From: Bacillota bacterium
Lineage (GTDB): Bacteria > Bacillota > Clostridia > Peptostreptococcales > Anaerovoracaceae
Assembly (NCBI GenBank): GCA_017515765.1
Contig: JAFWFF010000114.1
Span: 1 to 9,335 of the forward strand
Reading direction: 5' to 3'
DNA length: 9,335 bases
Part shown: piece by piece, positions 1 through 8,093 of the stretch
How positions within the stretch are numbered: the stretch's first letter is position 1
How the letters are laid out: every line of letters starts with the position of its first letter
Translations under genes and position numbers: made by a program
Notes under the pieces: model-generated
What the model saw: only the letters and a program-made list of their open reading frames with translations
The model's database searches: none
What the model was told of the DNA's origin: nothing

Positions 1-1
1 C

Positions 2-904
2 GAAGGTGCGGACCCGGATCTCATCGTCTGCGGGAACGGCGCTTCTGAGCTCTTCACTGCAATAGTAAGGGCTTTTTCACCGCGCAGGATAGGCCTGTTC
101 GATCCCTGCTACTCCGGATACGAAAGGGCCTGCGGAGGCATTGAGCAGGAGCGCTTCACGCTCAGCCCGGAAGACGGATTCTGCCTGGGCGAGGCTGCGT
201 GCAGCTTTGTCCGCGAAGCAGACATCGATATGCTCTTCCTCGCCGATCCGAACAACCCGACCGGACGCCTCATCCCCCCGGACGTCAAAAATACCATACT
301 CGGAATCTGCAGAGAGCGAGGCATCACCGTCGTGCTCGACGAGTGCTTCATCGACCTGACTTCTCGCGGGAAGACCGGCGCGGCGGATCGGGAAGCATCT
401 GAAGTTCAGCCGTTCGGCGGGCTTCTGCGCATCAAGGCCTTCACCAAGATCTTCGCGGTCCCCGGGGCCAGGATCGGTTACGTGGTCTGCGGTTCGCGCG
501 AGGCAGCTGACAGGATCAGGCAGGCTCTCCCAGAGTGGAACCTCTCCGTCTTCTCGGAAGCGGTCGGGATCACCTGCGCCGGAATACAGAAGACCACGGA
601 TTATGCGGCGGATTCACTGAAGCGCAACGCGGCAGAACGCGCGCGCCTAACAGAGTGCCTGACCGGACTCGGATTCACCGTCTTCCCTTCCGATACCAAC
701 TTCATCCTCATACGCGTTCCGGCAGGTTCCGACGGCTTAAAGTTCCTGGAGGAGCTCGCTTCCGAACACGGCATCCTGCTGAGGAGCTGCGCGAATTTCA
801 GAGGCCTTGACTCATCATATATCCGCATATCCGTCGGAAAGCCCGGGGACAATGACAAGCTTATGGCTGCGGTCCGCGGGATCTTCGCCCGGACCAATGC
901 ATAG
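2..904 (+). CDS. cobD: Threonine-phosphate decarboxylase CobD, 5' partial
   Basis: PLP-dependent fold-type I enzyme that decarboxylates L-threonine O-3-phosphate to (R)-1-amino-2-propanol O-2-phosphate, the linker for the cobalamin lower ligand. The frame is open from base 2 with no start codon, so the gene begins left of the window; 300 residues are visible, and a typical CobD of about 360 would be missing roughly 60 N-terminal residues. Visible landmarks are CGNGASELF near the left edge (cofactor phosphate region), DPCYSGYE, the ADPNNPTGRL motif, the VVLDECFIDL aspartate strand, and AFTKIFAVPGARIGY, whose lysine (446-448) should form the Schiff base. HisC-type histidinol-phosphate aminotransferases share this fold, but the neighbouring cbi genes and the AFTK-type lysine motif favour CobD. 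It ends 17 bases before cbiD and is probably co-transcribed with it. Confidence 0.88.
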   Translation, partial: EGADPDLIVCGNGASELFTAIVRAFSPRRIGLFDPCYSGYERACGGIEQERFTLSPEDGFCLGEAACSFVREADIDMLFLADPNNPTGRLIPPDVKNTILGICRERGITVVLDECFIDLTSRGKTGAADREASEVQPFGGLLRIKAFTKIFAVPGARIGYVVCGSREAADRIRQALPEWNLSVFSEAVGITCAGIQKTTDYAADSLKRNAAERARLTECLTGLGFTVFPSDTNFILIRVPAGSDGLKFLEELASEHGILLRSCANFRGLDSSYIRISVGKPGDNDKLMAAVRGIFARTNA

Positions 905-921
905 ACACCGGAGAGATCAGC

Positions 922-2073
922 ATGAACGACAGCACCGGCAAAAACAAAGAACTGAGATCCGGCTTCACCACGGGAAGCTGCGCCGCAGCCGCTTCAAAGG
1001 CGGCGGCGTATCTGCTCCTGACCGGTGATGCCCCCGAAACAGTTGATATCATGACTCCGAAGGGCATAGTCTTCCGGGCGGAGATACTGGACGCTTCCCG
1101 GACCGGGGACAGCGCGAGATGCGCGGTCCGCAAGGACGGGGGCGACGATCCGGACGTGACGACAGGGCTCCTCATCTATTCCGAGGTCCGCCTTTCCGGC
1201 GAGCCGGGCGTCCGCATAAGGGGAGGAGAAGGAGTCGGCCTCGTGACGAGGCCCGGACTCGACCAGCCCGTCGGGAACCACGCGATAAACTCGGTCCCCC
1301 GCAGGATGATAGAGCAGGAGGTCTCCGAGGTACTGGAGCAGATGGACTGCGCCATGGGCGCCGACATCGTGATCTCGATACCCGGCGGAAAAGAGACCGC
1401 GCTTAAGACCTTCAACCCGCGCCTCGGGATAGAGGGAGGCATCTCCGTCATCGGTACGAGCGGGGTGGTAGAGCCGATGAGCGTGGAAGCTTTGATTGAC
1501 ACTATCAAAGTCGAGCTCAGGCAGCGCAGAGCCGAGGGAGAGGAACTGATATCCATCGCGCCGGGGATCTACGGACTGAACTTCATGAAGAAGGAATACG
1601 GCTTTGATCTCGACCGGAGCGTCAAGATCAGCAATTTCGTCGGCGCGGCCTGCGACGAGATAGTGAAGCTCGGCTTCCGCAAGATGCTTCTGGCCGGTCA
1701 CGCCGGAAAGCTGGTCAAAGTCGCGGGAGGGATCATGAACACCCACTCGCACGAGGCCGACAGCCGCATGGAGATCATCGCGGCGTCCGCTTTCAGGGCA
1801 GGCGCCTCACGTGATATCATAGAGAAGGTGCTCGATTCCAACACCACGGAGGAAGCGTTCGGATACCTCGCGGGAGCAGGGCTCGCCGGGCAGGTCTCCG
1901 ATCTCCTGGTAAAGCGCGCCGCGTACTATCTGGACAAGCGGATGGGCGGCGAAGTGGAAGTCGAGTGCGTAATGTTCGTGAACGATATGGGGCTTCTGGG
2001 CAGCACGCCCGGAGCCGGTAAACTCATAGAGGAGATAAAGGAACAATGGAAAGAGCAAAAGTCTGGTTCGTAG
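922..2073 (+). CDS. cbiD: Cobalt-precorrin-5B (C1)-methyltransferase CbiD
   Basis: SAM-dependent enzyme that methylates C1 of cobalt-precorrin-5B to give cobalt-precorrin-6A in the anaerobic corrin pathway; cytoplasmic. The 383-residue product is near the usual family length. It has the CbiD signature RSGFTTGSCAAAASKAA (residues 12-28), the VTRPGLDQPVGNHAINSVP segment (108-126) and a C-terminal block with FVGAACDEIVKLGF, LLAGHAGKLVKVAGG and MNTHSHEADSRMEI (239-285). CbiD is unrelated in fold to the other corrin methyltransferases, so this signature is diagnostic. The start is the ATG at 922, preceded by GGAGAG about 6 bases upstream. Its last 28 bases overlap the start of cbiF in another frame. 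A polar C-terminal tail (KEQWKEQKSGS) carries the overlap. Confidence 0.96.
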   Translation: MNDSTGKNKELRSGFTTGSCAAAASKAAAYLLLTGDAPETVDIMTPKGIVFRAEILDASRTGDSARCAVRKDGGDDPDVTTGLLIYSEVRLSGEPGVRIRGGEGVGLVTRPGLDQPVGNHAINSVPRRMIEQEVSEVLEQMDCAMGADIVISIPGGKETALKTFNPRLGIEGGISVIGTSGVVEPMSVEALIDTIKVELRQRRAEGEELISIAPGIYGLNFMKKEYGFDLDRSVKISNFVGAACDEIVKLGFRKMLLAGHAGKLVKVAGGIMNTHSHEADSRMEIIAASAFRAGASRDIIEKVLDSNTTEEAFGYLAGAGLAGQVSDLLVKRAAYYLDKRMGGEVEVECVMFVNDMGLLGSTPGAGKLIEEIKEQWKEQKSGS

Positions 2074-2816
2074 GCGCCGGCTGCGGCGCGCCGGACCTCA
2101 TCACGGTCCGCGGGATGAATCTTCTGAAGGCTGCGGACATGGTCATCTACGCAGGCTCTCTGGTCAACCCGGAGCTTTTGAGATACACCCGGGAGGGCTG
2201 CGAGATATTTGACAGCGCGTATATGGACCTTGAGGAGGTCCTGGATAAGTTCCGCGAAGGAGCGGAGAAAGGTCTCACCATGGTCCGCCTCCATACCGGC
2301 GACCCGAGCGTCTACGGAGCGATCAAAGAGCAGATGGACGCTCTGGACGATATGGGCATCCCCTACGAGTCATGCCCCGGCGTAAGCGCGTGCTTCGGCG
2401 CGGCGGCATCTCTCGACCTGGAATACACCCTGCCGGGCATCTCACAGTCTCTGATCATAACCAGGATGGCTGGGCGCACCGGAGTGCCCGAAAAGGAGAG
2501 CATAGAAAGCTTTGCCTCTCACGACAGCACCATGGCCATCTATCTCAGCGCGGGAAGCCTCGGAGAGCTCTCCGGACGCCTCGTCGCGGGAGGCTATTCT
2601 CCCGATACTCCCGCCGCGCTCGTCTACAAGGCGACCTGGCCCGATGAGAAGAAGTTCATCTGCACCGTCTCCGACCTCGAGAGGGTCGCGTCCGAGAACG
2701 GAATAAGGAAGACCGCCATAGTCCTGGTCGGCCGCGCGATCGCTTCCAACAATTACGAGAAGTCCAAGCTCTACGACCGCACGTTCACCACCGAGTTCAG
2801 AGAGGGAAAAGAGTAG
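2046..2816 (+). CDS. cbiF: Cobalt-precorrin-4 (C11)-methyltransferase CbiF
   Basis: Uroporphyrin-III C-methyltransferase-like (TP methylase) enzyme that transfers a methyl from SAM to C11 of cobalt-precorrin-4, giving cobalt-precorrin-5A. At 256 residues it is normal length. Visible motifs are the N-terminal VGAGCGAPDLITVRG (residues 9-23), IYAGSLVNPELL (34-45), the SAM-site TGDPSVYGA (84-92), CPGVSACFGAAA (110-121) and ITRMAGRTGVPE (138-149). The last two distinguish CbiF/CobM from the CbiL, CbiH and CbiE paralogues in this window. The ATG at 2046 lies inside the end of cbiD (28-base overlap). AAGGA and GAGGAG upstream of it, both within cbiD codons, could serve as ribosome binding sites, so translation is probably coupled to cbiD. 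Confidence 0.95.
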   Translation: MERAKVWFVGAGCGAPDLITVRGMNLLKAADMVIYAGSLVNPELLRYTREGCEIFDSAYMDLEEVLDKFREGAEKGLTMVRLHTGDPSVYGAIKEQMDALDDMGIPYESCPGVSACFGAAASLDLEYTLPGISQSLIITRMAGRTGVPEKESIESFASHDSTMAIYLSAGSLGELSGRLVAGGYSPDTPAALVYKATWPDEKKFICTVSDLERVASENGIRKTAIVLVGRAIASNNYEKSKLYDRTFTTEFREGKE

Positions 2817-2822
2817 GCCGTC

Positions 2823-3839
2823 ATGCTGATCCGGGTAATATTTTTCACAGAAAAGGGAAGGCAGACCGCAGAACGCATGGCTTCCGCCCTCCCCGGCCGC
2901 GAATTCAGGCTGTTCAACAAAGAGTACGAGAACCGCGTGGATTTCACCGAGCGGGCCTTCTTCGAGGGCACACCGCTGATCTTCATCGGCGCTTCCGGGA
3001 TCGCGGTGCGCACGATCGCGCCTTTGATCGCCGACAAGCTGACCGACCCGCCCGTGCTGGTGATCGACGAGCTCGCGATGCACGTCATTCCCTTGCTCTC
3101 CGGCCACTACGGCGGAGCGAACGCCTTGGCGCAGGACATCGCGGAGGCTCTCGGAGCGGATCCCGTCATCACCACGGCGACCGACATCAACAAAGCATTC
3201 TCCGTCGACGTCTTCGCGCGGGAGAACGGACTTAAGATCGCGAACCGCGGCGGCATAGCCAAGGTCTCCACCAAAGCCCTCGCAGGGAAGCCGGTCACCA
3301 TATCGATCAAAAACTTCCCGCCCAAGGCTCCGGTAGACGTGGTCATCGCTCCGGAAGGCGAACTCCCGGAAGACGACCCGGATGACTTCGCGTCTGACGC
3401 GAAGCTCGCCCTGGAAGGCGATACGTCCGTGATCCGCCTGGCTCCCGAAGGGCTGGTCCTGGGCATTGGCTGCCGCAGAGGAATGCCCGCGGAAGAGATC
3501 AGGGATCTCGCCGAAGAATGCCTTGACATGATCGGCGCGGGCCTTGAATCCGTGAGCGCCATCGCTTCCATAGACATCAAAGCGTCCGAGCCGGGGATCC
3601 TTCAGCTGTCAAAAGAGCTGTCCGTCCCCTTCATCACATTCGACGCAGACCTGCTCGCGAGAGCCCCGGGCGAATACACCGCTTCGGACTTCGTGCGCGA
3701 AAAGACCGGCGTCGACAACGTCTGCGAAAGATCGGCGGTGCTGGCTGCAGGATCGGACGGAGCGCTTTTGCTCAGGAAACAGGCGAGGAACGGCATCACC
3801 TGCGCGGTCGCGAGATCCGAGGGAGGAAAAAATGACTGA
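2823..3839 (+). CDS. cbiG: Cobalt-precorrin-5A hydrolase CbiG
   Basis: Opens the delta-lactone ring of cobalt-precorrin-5A and releases the two-carbon fragment as acetaldehyde, giving cobalt-precorrin-5B, the CbiD substrate. The 338-residue product shows the usual layout: an N-terminal CbiG domain with FIGASGIAVRTIAPL (54-68), VIDELAMHVIPLLSGHYGGAN (80-100) and TTATDINKAFSVD (117-129); a variable acidic middle (about 160-205); and a C-terminal CbiG/CobE-like domain with VLGIGCRRGMP (212-222), ASIDIKASEPGI (248-259) and VPFITFDADLL (268-278). The start at 2823 follows cbiF by 6 bases. The only purine-rich stretch upstream (GAGGGAAAAGAG) is not well placed, so it may depend on ribosomes leaving cbiF. 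It overlaps cbiH by 8 bases. Confidence 0.94.
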   Translation: MLIRVIFFTEKGRQTAERMASALPGREFRLFNKEYENRVDFTERAFFEGTPLIFIGASGIAVRTIAPLIADKLTDPPVLVIDELAMHVIPLLSGHYGGANALAQDIAEALGADPVITTATDINKAFSVDVFARENGLKIANRGGIAKVSTKALAGKPVTISIKNFPPKAPVDVVIAPEGELPEDDPDDFASDAKLALEGDTSVIRLAPEGLVLGIGCRRGMPAEEIRDLAEECLDMIGAGLESVSAIASIDIKASEPGILQLSKELSVPFITFDADLLARAPGEYTASDFVREKTGVDNVCERSAVLAAGSDGALLLRKQARNGITCAVARSEGGKND

Positions 3840-4581
3840 AAAGAAAAATGTGATATACGTCGTGGGCCTCGGCCCCGGCACAAAAGACATGACCACCCCG
3901 CAGGCCGAGCAGGCCATCGCGGCGGCGGACGTCGTGGTCGGCTATACAGTGTATCTCGACCTTATAAGGGACAGATTCCCGGAGAAGGAGATGCTCTCCA
4001 CTCCGATGAAGCGCGAAGTGGACCGCTGCCGCATGTGCTTTGATGAAGCGGCAAAGGGAAAGGCAGTCGCAATGGTCTGCAGCGGCGATCCCGGAGTCTA
4101 CGGGATGGCTTCGGTATTGTTCGAGCTCGCCGAAGAGTACAGGGATACCGTCGACGCGGAGATCCGCGTGATCCCCGGCATCAGCGCGGCCATGAGCGGC
4201 GCGGCTGTCCTCGGCGCCCCTCTCAGCCACGATTTCTGCGTGATAAGCCTGAGCGACCTTCTCACGCCCTGGGAAGTCATTGAGAAGCGCCTGCGCGCAG
4301 CGGCGGAAGGCGATTTCTGCATCGCTCTCTACAACCCCTCCAGCATCAAGCGTAAAGACTATCTCAGGAAGGCCTGCGATATACTCATGGAGAAGGCTTC
4401 GCCCGGAACAGCCTGCGGATACGTAAGGAACATCGGCCGCGAGGGAGAGGAGTTCCGCGTCATGACGCTCGCAGAGCTCCGCGACGCAGAAGTGGATATG
4501 TTCACCACCTGCTTCATTGGGAATTCCGCGACCCGCATACTGAACGGGCGCCTTGTCACACCGAGAGGATACCGGATATGA
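3832..4581 (+). CDS. cbiH: Cobalt-factor III / precorrin-3B C17-methyltransferase CbiH
   Basis: TP-methylase family enzyme that methylates C17 and drives ring contraction to cobalt-precorrin-4. Its 249 residues match the standalone form, without the ferredoxin-like extension seen in some homologues. Diagnostic motifs are IYVVGLGPGTKDMTTPQA (8-25), VVVGYTVYLDLI (34-45), CSGDPGVYGMASVLFELA (83-100), VIPGISAAMSGAAVLGAPLSH (113-133), ISLSDLLTPWEVIEKRL (138-154) and ALYNPSSIKRKDYL (165-178). The LSDLLTPW and YNP(S)S blocks separate CbiH/CobJ from the other corrin methyltransferases. GGAGG stands 5 bases before the ATG at 3832. The gene overlaps cbiG by 8 bases upstream and the cbiJ-E-T start by 4 bases (ATGA) downstream. 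Confidence 0.95.
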   Translation: MTEKKNVIYVVGLGPGTKDMTTPQAEQAIAAADVVVGYTVYLDLIRDRFPEKEMLSTPMKREVDRCRMCFDEAAKGKAVAMVCSGDPGVYGMASVLFELAEEYRDTVDAEIRVIPGISAAMSGAAVLGAPLSHDFCVISLSDLLTPWEVIEKRLRAAAEGDFCIALYNPSSIKRKDYLRKACDILMEKASPGTACGYVRNIGREGEEFRVMTLAELRDAEVDMFTTCFIGNSATRILNGRLVTPRGYRI

Positions 4582-6671
4582 ACGACATTCTGATCTTTGC
4601 CGGAACAACTGAAGGACGGACTCTCTCAGAGGGGCTCGCCGCGCGCGGGATCCCGCATACCGTCTTCGTCGCGACGGAGTACGGGGAGCTCATGATGGCG
4701 GATGACCCGCTCGCCGAAGTGCGCCGCGGGCGCCTTGACGAGGCTGAGATGGAAAAGCTCTTCCGCGAAGCAGGGCCGGACGCGAAAGTATACGACGCGA
4801 CCCACCCCTTTGCCGTTGTAGTAACGGAAAACATCCGCGCGGCCTGTGAAAAAGCGGGCTGCAGGTATATCAGGGTACTCCGCGAGGACGGAGAGGGTGC
4901 CGCGGAAGGCGCAGGCATCAGATATTTCGCCTCCGCTCCGGAATGCGCCGAAGCCCTCGCAGCCGAGGAAGGCAGCGTACTTCTCACCACCGGGAGCAAA
5001 GAGCTGGGCGTCTTCGCTGCTGTCCCCAGGCTCGCCGGACGTCTCTACGCCCGAGTGCTCCCTTCTGCCGAGAGCATAGGGCTCTGCGCCGAAGCCGGCC
5101 TTGAAGGAAAGCACGTGATCGCGATGCACGGCCCCTTCTCCAAAGAGCTGAACAAAGCGATCATCTCCCAGTACGGGATAGATATACTCGTGACCAAAGA
5201 GACCGGAAAGAGCGGCGGCTTCCCCGAAAAGATCGAGGCCTGCCGCGAGGCCGGCATCAAGGCTTTCGTGATCGGAAGGCCGGCAGAGGCAGGCGGGGTC
5301 ACGGTGGAAGAAGCGCTCGCGGAATTCGGGACCGTTCCCGGCGGATCCGCGGTCTTCGACTGGTCTTTCGACGACGGTGAAGACAGGCCCTCACGCATCT
5401 TCCTGATCGGCATCGGGCCGGGAAGCGCGGACCTCCTCACGGGTGAAGCCCGGAAACACATCGAAGAAGCGGAGATCCTTTTCGGCGCGCCGAGGATGCT
5501 TGAGCCATTCCCCGGAAAGACCTCCTACCCCTACTACAAGGCTGCAGACGTCCTTCCGGTGATATATGACTCGGATGCTTCCTGCTTCGCGGTCCTGTTC
5601 AGCGGAGACAGCGGCTTCTTCAGCGGCGCCGTCAAGATGAAAAAAGCCCTGGATGACGCGCTTTCCGCCTCATCAAAGGACTATTCGGTCGAGATCATAC
5701 CGGGAATCTCTTCCCTTTCGTATTTCGCTTCGAGGCTCGGCGCCGACTATTCAGACGCCGCCCTCATGAGCATCCACGGGAGCAAAGATCCCGGGCGGGC
5801 GGCGGACGCTTTGCTCGCCGAGCTCAGAAAGCGCGGCAAGGTCTTTACCCTGCTCTCCGGCAGGGACGACGCGGTCATGCTCGCGGAAAAGCTCAGGGAC
5901 TTCGGGCCTAAAGACGCCTCCATGTTCCTGGGCCGCGACCTCTCCTACCCCGGAGAGAACGTGTTCATGGCCGATACGAAGACAGGCAGGATCATCCCCG
6001 ACGACGCCGGTTTCTCATACCTCAGCGAGCTTCCCTCCGCGTCCTATGTCGCGTATCTCTGCGCTCCGGCCGAGACCGGGAAGCCGGTATTCCCCGTTCT
6101 TCCGGACGACTCCTTCGAACGGGGAAAAGTCCCGATGACCAAAGAAGCCATCCGCCATCTCAGCATCGCAAGGCTCGGGCTCGCGGAGAACTCGGTGCTC
6201 TACGATATAGGGAGCGGCACGGGCTCGATCGCGGTCCAGGCGGCATCGATCCGCGAGACCATCCGCGTATACGCGATAGAGAAAAAAGCCGAAGCGCTTG
6301 ACCTGATACGGCTGAACGCCCGGAAGCACCGCCTTCCCAACGTCATCCCCGTGGAAGGAGAGGCGCCGGAGGCTTTGACCGGGCTCGAAAAGCCGACCCA
6401 CGCTTTCATCGGCGGTTCGGGCGGAAACCTGAGGGAGATACTCGACGTCCTCCGGGCGAAGAACCCGGCGGTGCGCGTGGTGCTGAACGCCGTAAGCCTC
6501 GAGACCATAGCCGAGATGACCGCGGTGGTGAAGGAGTTCCCTGTAACGGACCTCACCATCGAGCAGGTCCAGGTGTCCAGAAGCCGCGAGCTCGGAAGCT
6601 ACCACCTGATGACCGCCGACAACCCCGTGATGATCTGCTCCTTCACCTTTGATCCGGAGGAGAACAAATGA
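4578..6671 (+). CDS. cbiJET: CbiJ-CbiE-CbiT trifunctional fusion: precorrin-6A reductase, C5- and C15-methyltransferase
   Basis: A single 697-residue frame holding three consecutive corrin enzymes. Residues 1-250 are CbiJ/CobK, the NADH/NADPH-dependent cobalt-precorrin-6A reductase: LIFAGTTEGRTLSEGL, YDATHPFA (72-79), LLTTGSKEL (135-143), MHGPFSKELN (183-192), TKETGKSGG (206-214) and VIGRP. An acidic linker (about 251-271) follows. Residues 273-495 are CbiE (C5-methyltransferase): FLIGIGPGSADLLT (275-288), FSGDSGFFSGA (341-351), IIPGISSLSYFASRLG (373-388) and SIHGSKDPG. Residues 505-692 are CbiT (C15-methyltransferase and C12-acetate decarboxylase, Rossmann fold): MTKEAIRHL (520-528), YDIGSGTGSIAVQAA (542-556) and FIGGSGGNL (610-618). 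All key blocks look intact and the frame is uninterrupted. CbiE-CbiT fusions are common (CobL); adding CbiJ in front is less so. It overlaps cbiH and cbiA by ATGA at each end. Confidence 0.94.
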   Translation: MNDILIFAGTTEGRTLSEGLAARGIPHTVFVATEYGELMMADDPLAEVRRGRLDEAEMEKLFREAGPDAKVYDATHPFAVVVTENIRAACEKAGCRYIRVLREDGEGAAEGAGIRYFASAPECAEALAAEEGSVLLTTGSKELGVFAAVPRLAGRLYARVLPSAESIGLCAEAGLEGKHVIAMHGPFSKELNKAIISQYGIDILVTKETGKSGGFPEKIEACREAGIKAFVIGRPAEAGGVTVEEALAEFGTVPGGSAVFDWSFDDGEDRPSRIFLIGIGPGSADLLTGEARKHIEEAEILFGAPRMLEPFPGKTSYPYYKAADVLPVIYDSDASCFAVLFSGDSGFFSGAVKMKKALDDALSASSKDYSVEIIPGISSLSYFASRLGADYSDAALMSIHGSKDPGRAADALLAELRKRGKVFTLLSGRDDAVMLAEKLRDFGPKDASMFLGRDLSYPGENVFMADTKTGRIIPDDAGFSYLSELPSASYVAYLCAPAETGKPVFPVLPDDSFERGKVPMTKEAIRHLSIARLGLAENSVLYDIGSGTGSIAVQAASIRETIRVYAIEKKAEALDLIRLNARKHRLPNVIPVEGEAPEALTGLEKPTHAFIGGSGGNLREILDVLRAKNPAVRVVLNAVSLETIAEMTAVVKEFPVTDLTIEQVQVSRSRELGSYHLMTADNPVMICSFTFDPEENK

Positions 6672-8089
6672 AAAGAGTACTGATCGCCGCCGCCGGAAGC
6701 GGAAGCGGCAAGACCATATTCACATGCGGGCTCCTTAACCTTCTGAAGAAGCGCGGCGCAACTGCGTCATTCAAATGCGGGCCCGACTATATCGACCCGA
6801 TGTTCCACCGCACGGTGATCGGCGTCGACAGCGGAAACCTCGACTCCTTCTTCAGCACTCCCGAAGAGCTGCGAGGGATCATAGGCGGTTCGACTGCCGA
6901 GTACGCAGTGGTCGAGGGAGTCATGGGGATCTATGACGGTATCGGCTTCGGCGCTAAGGCAGGCTCATGCTACGAGATCGCCCGGATCACGGACACTCCG
7001 GTGATCCTCCTGGTCGACGCGAAGGGCATGGGCTCTACCCTGCTGTCTTTGATCAAAGGCATCCTGGCAGACGACGACCGCCGCCTGATCAAAGGCGTGG
7101 TGCTGAACCGCGTTTCCGCAGGCTACTATGGACAGGCAAGGCCGCTCCTGGCCGAAATTCTGACCCAGCACGGCGATTGCAGGCTTGTCGGGTATATTCC
7201 CAACGATAAGGGGATCTCGCTCGAGAGCCGCCATTTGGGGCTCAGAATGCCATCTGAGATCGGGGATCTGCGCGCGCAGGTCGAACATTTCTCCGAACTG
7301 ATCGAAAGCTGCTGCGACGTTGAGGCCATCCTGGACATCTTGGCTTCCGCCACGGATCTCGAGGCCCCCCGCGCTTCTGAGAATCCGTCTGCGGGATCCG
7401 GCCTCACCCGCGCCGTCGCGCGCGACGAGGCCTTCTGTTTCTACTATCCCGAGAACCTGAAGGCGTTCGAGCGCCGCGGCGTAAAGATCGCCGAGTTCTC
7501 TCCGATCCGCGACTCTGAGCTCCCGCCCTGCGACGGCCTGCTGCTCGGCGGCGGCTATCCCGAACTGTACGCCGAAGAGCTGTCCTGCAATCTGTCCATG
7601 CGCGAGTCGATACTCAGCGCGATCCGAGGCGGGCTTCCGAGCCTCGCGGAATGCGGCGGCTTCATGTATCTGACCGACGAGATCATGACTATGGGGAGCG
7701 ACGGCTCAGATGCCAGACACATCCCTATGGTCGGCGCGGTCGGTGCCAAGACCTTCAACACCGGCAAGCTCTGCCGTTTCGGTTACGTGCGCCTTTCGGC
7801 TGTAGCCGACGAGGCTGAAGCGCATCTCGGAGCCAATCCCTCCTCAGCAAAAGATCTCCTGCCGCCCGGACAGGAGATCAAAGCTCACGAATTCCACTAT
7901 TACGATACCGACAACAACGGCTCGGACTGCCTCGCGGTCAAAGCCTCCGGCTCTTCCTCATGGTACTGCGTCCACCAGGGTCCGGAACACTTCTGGGGCT
8001 TCCCGCATCTGTGGTACGGCTCAAATCCATCGTTTATCGCCGATTTCGTTGAGGCGATGCGCAACTTCCGCGCCTCACAGAATGACTGA
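6668..8089 (+). CDS. cbiA: Cobyrinate a,c-diamide synthase CbiA
   Basis: Glutamine- and ATP-dependent amidation of the a and c acetate side chains of cobyrinate, the step that follows CbiC. The 473-residue protein has an N-terminal dethiobiotin-synthetase-like ATPase with P-loop GSGSGKT (10-16), FKCGPDYIDPMFH (35-47) and VEGVMGIYDG (82-91). The C-terminal class I glutamine amidotransferase domain has LLLGGGYPELYAEEL, the nucleophile cysteine 329 in LAECGGFMYL, the HEFHYYDT block (from 407) and a histidine at 447 in GFPHLWY, where the catalytic His is expected. Residues about 220-250 form a variable linker. GGAGGAGAACAA precedes the ATG at 6668, which overlaps the previous stop. CobB and the nickel-sirohydrochlorin enzyme CfbB are related, but the cbi context settles the call. 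It is the last gene of the plus-strand operon. Confidence 0.95.
   Translation: MKRVLIAAAGSGSGKTIFTCGLLNLLKKRGATASFKCGPDYIDPMFHRTVIGVDSGNLDSFFSTPEELRGIIGGSTAEYAVVEGVMGIYDGIGFGAKAGSCYEIARITDTPVILLVDAKGMGSTLLSLIKGILADDDRRLIKGVVLNRVSAGYYGQARPLLAEILTQHGDCRLVGYIPNDKGISLESRHLGLRMPSEIGDLRAQVEHFSELIESCCDVEAILDILASATDLEAPRASENPSAGSGLTRAVARDEAFCFYYPENLKAFERRGVKIAEFSPIRDSELPPCDGLLLGGGYPELYAEELSCNLSMRESILSAIRGGLPSLAECGGFMYLTDEIMTMGSDGSDARHIPMVGAVGAKTFNTGKLCRFGYVRLSAVADEAEAHLGANPSSAKDLLPPGQEIKAHEFHYYDTDNNGSDCLAVKASGSSSWYCVHQGPEHFWGFPHLWYGSNPSFIADFVEAMRNFRASQND
7849..7879 (-). terminator. Candidate intrinsic terminator of cbiL, inside cbiA
   Basis: A perfect 9-base inverted repeat, GATCTCCTG (7853-7861) and CAGGAGATC (7871-7879), surrounds a 9-base loop. 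Read on the minus strand, the stem gains a U-G and a C-G pair (about 11 pairs, 5-base loop) and is followed by TTTT (complement of 7849-7852). On the plus strand the stem does not gain these pairs and no T-tract follows. It lies 241 bases after the cbiL stop. The T-tract is short, so confidence is moderate. Confidence 0.45.
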
Positions 8090-8093
8090 CCGC

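Noticed and set aside
1490..1510. Dyad CTTTGAT-7-ATCAAAG resembling an operator, inside cbiD
   Set aside because: Its AT-richness stands out, but several 7-base inverted repeats are expected by chance in 9 kb. It encodes ordinary CbiD residues (A-L-I-D-T-I-K) and has no nearby promoter.
994..1752. Long minus-strand open frame (252 codons) opposite cbiD
   Set aside because: It lacks recognisable motifs and lies opposite an unmistakable CbiD. Long antisense frames are expected from third-position GC bias.
2442..3107. Minus-strand open frame (221 codons) across the cbiF-cbiG junction
   Set aside because: Antisense to conserved parts of two clear genes, with no family motif.
3796..4608. Long minus-strand open frame (270 codons) opposite cbiH
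   Set aside because: Composition rich in Arg, His and Ala with no domain pattern; a shadow of the well-supported CbiH frame.
6282..6313. Minus-strand AGCCG / CGGCT stem followed by a T-tract, inside the CbiT part of the fusion
   Set aside because: Only 5 pairs around a 17-base loop, with no minus-strand gene upstream to terminate.
8051..8076. Inverted repeat GAGGCG / CGCCTC at the end of cbiA, considered as a shared bidirectional terminator
   Set aside because: No T-tract on either side, and it lies within cbiA codons. The hairpins at 8209-8247 and 7849-7879 are better candidates.
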